Source of the DNA: Tenacibaculum sp. L6
GTDB taxonomy: Bacteria > Bacteroidota > Bacteroidia > Flavobacteriales > Flavobacteriaceae
Length of the DNA stretch: 37,798 nucleotides
Direction: 5' to 3'
Assembly: GCF_028823685.1 (NCBI RefSeq)
Contig: NZ_JAPEHZ010000019.1
Span: 1-37,798, forward strand
The number at the start of each line of letters is the position of its first letter. Position 1 is the first letter of the stretch. Positions 35,739 to 37,798 of the stretch are shown piece by piece. The notes beneath the pieces were generated by a model. It saw only the letters and a list, made by a program, of their open reading frames with translations. It was not told the origin of the DNA and searched no databases. The position numbers and the translations under genes were made by a program.

Positions 35739-36431
35739 CTATTCAGTTTCTGTTGCTGTAATAGTATTTGATTTAAAAGTTTTATCATTTAAAGTTTTCA
35801 TTTTAGGGACTTTGTAAAGAAAATCTTTCAATTTTATAAAGTTATCATTTTCAGTACTTCTATATTCACCCAAACTATAATATAAAACTCCATTTAATTC
35901 TTTTGTTTGTTTAGTAACTAATTCATATTGAGTTTTTAAATCCTCTATAAATTCCTCTTCAAATGGATTTATATATGGCTTGTAAACTACACTAATTTTA
36001 TATTCTCTTTTTGAGCAAAAATCTCCGTCAAATCTATTTATTTCAATATTTTCAAAAAGTTTTGACTCATTAGGTTTTAACTCAACTAATTTGCTAAATA
36101 AACGAGAAGGTCTTTCGTTTGCCATAACCTGTTCATATGGCTCATTATCTATTTTACACTTTTTATTAGAAGTAATTTCTAATTTAAAAGGATATGCATA
36201 TAAACCATTTGAATTTAATTCATTATTTCTATCTAGGTGTTTGTCAAAAAAATAATTTTTGGGAGAAATAATATAAATTAAACTGTCAGTGTTATTTTTA
36301 AAAGAAATATCTAAAGTCAGTTTGCTCTCTTTTGATTTATAATTTGCCTTAGTTATTTCAATCGAAACTTCGCCCTGTCCGAAAGAATAAATTGTTACTA
36401 ATAATAAAAAGGTTGTTAATGTTTTTTTCAT
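35739..36431 (-). CDS. Secreted protein of unknown function in a cassette-like setting
   Basis: The 230 residues begin with a signal peptide (MKKTLTTFLLLVTIYSFGQG, cleavage after Phe-Gly-Gln). The mature protein looks like a beta-sandwich: VSIEITKANYKSKESKLTLD followed by ISFKNNTDSLIYIISP resembles an Ig-like or transglutaminase-associated domain. It has two cysteines and no catalytic motif. I recognise no family. Base composition is more AT-rich than in the housekeeping neighbours. The gene is bounded by two related attC-like elements and opens 20 nt from a CGTTAGCAAAC box, so it is probably a mobile or recently acquired single-gene cassette. Confidence 0.65.
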   Translation of the reverse strand: MKKTLTTFLLLVTIYSFGQGEVSIEITKANYKSKESKLTLDISFKNNTDSLIYIISPKNYFFDKHLDRNNELNSNGLYAYPFKLEITSNKKCKIDNEPYEQVMANERPSRLFSKLVELKPNESKLFENIEINRFDGDFCSKREYKISVVYKPYINPFEEEFIEDLKTQYELVTKQTKELNGVLYYSLGEYRSTENDNFIKLKDFLYKVPKMKTLNDKTFKSNTITATETE

Positions 36432-36449
36432 TGAGTTGGTTTTTAATGT

Positions 36450-36588
36450 TTGCTAACGGTCTCGTATAACCGTCAGTTACGGATTTAAAGTTAATGATTT
36501 TCGGTTAAGAACTGACGTTAGCAATTCCGAGTGGATTCGGACGTAGTCGAATCCGCCGTAATTGCGGTTATACATCTTAAGTTAGCAA
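36450..36588. repeat. attC-like inverted-repeat element B
   Basis: The left arm TTGCTAAC-GGTCTC-GTATAACCG (36450-36472) faces the right arm CGGTTATAC-ATCTTAA-GTTAGCAA (36565-36588). The outer 8 and inner 9 bases are perfectly complementary, with an unpaired spacer, as in attC sites. Two hairpins lie inside: GTCAGTT (36472) with AACTGAC (36510-36516), and GGATTCG (36533) with CGAATCC (36548-36554). An internal GTTAGCAA at 36518 suggests a compound or nested site. The insertion element begins at or within its right arm. Confidence 0.6.
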
Positions 36589-36622
36589 TTGTTTAACTTT
36601 AGTAATAAAAACCAGAAAGAAA

Positions 36623-36760
36623 AAAGCGTAGAGTAAGGTTATGATATACGTTGAAACCTAGATTTCGTCAACATTGATAATCCCTACGCTTTACTACTTT
36701 AAATTCGTTCAGTTCTGTGAGACCAAGATCTCGATTTCAAGTTGTTGAATTGATAGTAGT
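36623..36760 (+). ncRNA. Candidate IS110 bridge (seeker) RNA
   Basis: Two consecutive stem/internal-loop/stem units are visible upstream of the transposase. Unit 1: AAAGCGTAG (36623-36631) with CTACGCTTT (36684-36692), inner stem GTTGA (36650) with TCAAC (36668-36672), large asymmetric loop between. Unit 2: ACTACTTTAAATTC (36693-36706) with GAATTGATAGTAGT (36747-36760), 12 of 14 paired, apical stem GAGA/TCTC (36719-36732). The 5' side of the second internal loop contains TCAGTTCT (36709-36716), identical to the element's right terminus with its CT core, as a left donor guide should be. On the 3' side CAAG can pair with CTT at the left end. A target-guide match is not clear. Confidence 0.65.
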
Positions 36761-36787
36761 TATTTTCTTTCCAATCCTTTTTTTCTT

Positions 36788-37753
36788 ATGAGTAAAAATA
36801 AACAATTTTTAGGAATCGATGTAAGTAAAGATGTTTTAGATGTGTATGATTATCAGGGTAATTCGTATCAATTTAAAAATGATACATCAGGCTTTAAAGA
36901 GCTGTTGTTAATCACAAGTAATTTAACTCATTGTATAATGGAAGCCACAGGGTATTATCATGTACGATTAGCTTATTTTTTAACAGAAAAAGGAGTTTTG
37001 GTATCTGTAGAAAATCCGTTGAAGATAAAACGTTTTATTCAAATGAGTTTATCAAAAGTAAAGACGGATAAGAGTGATGCAAAACAGTTATATAATTATG
37101 GCGTAAGTCAAGCTCCTTCTATATGGAAAGGAGAAAGCAAGGATCAACAAGAATGTTTACAAATAGTACGTTTGTTGAGTGTTTACACGAAACAATCTAC
37201 TCAATTAAAGAATAAGCTTCATGGCTAATCAGTATTAGGAACTCCATCGAAATTGGTAGTTAGTTCCTTAAAAAGGCAACTAAAAAATATACAAAAAGAG
37301 ATGGTTAAATTAGAAGATTTGTTGCTAGAGAATGTAAAAAAGAGCTATCAAGAAGAAGTGACTTTATTAAAGTCTATTCCAGGAATAGGAGGTAAAACAG
37401 CATTAATGTTATTAGTTTTTACCGATGGATTTAAGCGTTTTACTTCAGCAAAAGAGTTGTGTAGTTACGCAGGTATTACACCTACTATTAGAGAATCAGG
37501 CAGTAGTATAAAAGGACGCCCTCGAATAAGTAAAATGGGAAATCCAAAGCTTAGAAATTTATTGTTTATGTGTAGCTTTAATGCTTGTAAATACAACAAA
37601 GCATGTAGAGAACTTTATGACCGAATAGTTGCTAAAGGTAAGAGTAAAAAACTAGCTTTAATAGCGGTATGTAATAAGCTACTAAAACAAGCTTTTGCAA
37701 TAGTAAAAAGTGGTTTGCCTTATGATGCAAATTATAAAAGTACTTTGGTTTAA
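36788..37753 (+). pseudogene. IS110-family transposase interrupted by an in-frame stop
   Basis: The N-terminal RuvC-like DEDD domain has all four acidic residues (Asp11 in FLGIDVSKD, Glu52 in IMEATGYYH, Asp94 and Asp97 in KTDKSDAKQL). The C-terminal transposase-20 domain has KSIPGIGGKTALML and SYAGITPTIRESGSSIKGRP with the expected catalytic Ser. Both parts are in the same frame, separated only by TAA at 37226-37228 (codon 147), within the usual LKNKLHG-x-x-LGTPS region. One base change (probably from CAA or GAA) explains it. The intact protein would have about 321 residues, normal for the family. A restart at TTG 37253 would give only the C-terminal half, so the copy is probably inactive unless complemented or read through. 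Confidence 0.85.
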
Positions 37754-37798
37754 AAAAGTATAAAATTTACTTGTTTTTTACCTCAGTTCTTTGTTAGC

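Larger units (their letters stand above)
36578..37790 (+). mobile_element. IS110-family insertion sequence (about 1.2 kb, ends tentative)
   Basis: The element holds a 5' non-coding region with a two-domain fold (36623-36760) and a DEDD transposase frame (36788-37753). There are no terminal inverted repeats, as expected for the IS110 group. The right end is placed at TCAGTTCT (37783-37790) because those 8 bases recur in the predicted donor loop of the RNA. The left end is placed after CT at 36576-36577; another CT at 36597-36598 is possible. With these ends, CT flanks both junctions, as in IS621-like elements. The window ends 8 bases after the right junction. Confidence 0.7.

Noticed and set aside
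36637..36642. GGTTAT in the first loop of the putative bridge RNA as target guide to the left flank (36566-36571)
   Set aside because: Only six bases match, they do not run up to the CT core, and the other side of the loop does not match the right flank; not enough to call.

Overview
The window is chromosomal DNA from a member of the Flavobacteriaceae (Bacteroidota). The evidence is the AT-rich sequence, Bacteroidota promoters of the form TTTG-N19-TAnnTTYG, few Shine-Dalgarno sites, lipoproteins and TlpA-like proteins of flavobacterial type, and the gene sets carA-eno-gltA and thiSC(E)DEGHF. A marine genus such as Tenacibaculum or Polaribacter is possible, but the genus is a guess.

Layout. 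1-8.2 kb: the end of a secreted protein, carA, eno, two small envelope proteins, a lipoprotein zinc metalloprotease, gltA and an arginase. Most of these genes end in a visible hairpin terminator. 8.3-16 kb: a TPP riboswitch followed by a complete thiamin operon (thiS, thiC, a degenerate thiE-like gene, thiD, thiE, thiG, thiH, thiF/moeB-rhodanese). A 26-bp duplication covers the thiC start, and REP-like hairpins lie between genes. 16-18 kb: a frameshifted NlpE-like lipoprotein, the citrulline hydrolase ctlX and a four-helix membrane protein. 18-23.3 kb: a minus-strand cluster of a DUF1338/HglS-type 2-oxoadipate dioxygenase, an Lrp-type regulator and an FAD/Fe-S oxidoreductase of the D-2-hydroxyglutarate dehydrogenase (YdiJ) type. 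Together these are a plausible end of lysine catabolism (2-oxoadipate to D-2-hydroxyglutarate to 2-oxoglutarate). 23.5-28 kb: a small accessory stretch with two frameshifted genes (MBL-fold hydrolase, DUF805-like), a Crp/Fnr regulator, two unknown small proteins and a K+/H+ antiporter. 28-31 kb: a DUF4870-PadR-PspC operon ending in an unlisted 32-residue membrane peptide. 31-35.5 kb: a DUF4442 protein, an AIM24/TIGR00266 protein, a TlpA-like lipoprotein and hutH.

The last 2.2 kb is the most unusual part. An orphan secreted-protein gene lies between two related inverted-repeat elements with GCTAAC/GTTAGC ends, resembling integron attC sites, so it looks like a mobile gene cassette. An IS110-family element sits at the edge of the second repeat. 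Its 5' non-coding region folds by eye into two consecutive stem/internal-loop/stem units, the layout of an IS110 bridge (seeker) RNA. The 5' strand of the second loop contains an 8-nt exact copy of the element's own right terminus ending in the CT core, as expected for a donor guide. The transposase reading frame is broken by one in-frame stop. Three other genes carry single-base frameshifts, so either decay or indel sequencing errors should be considered.
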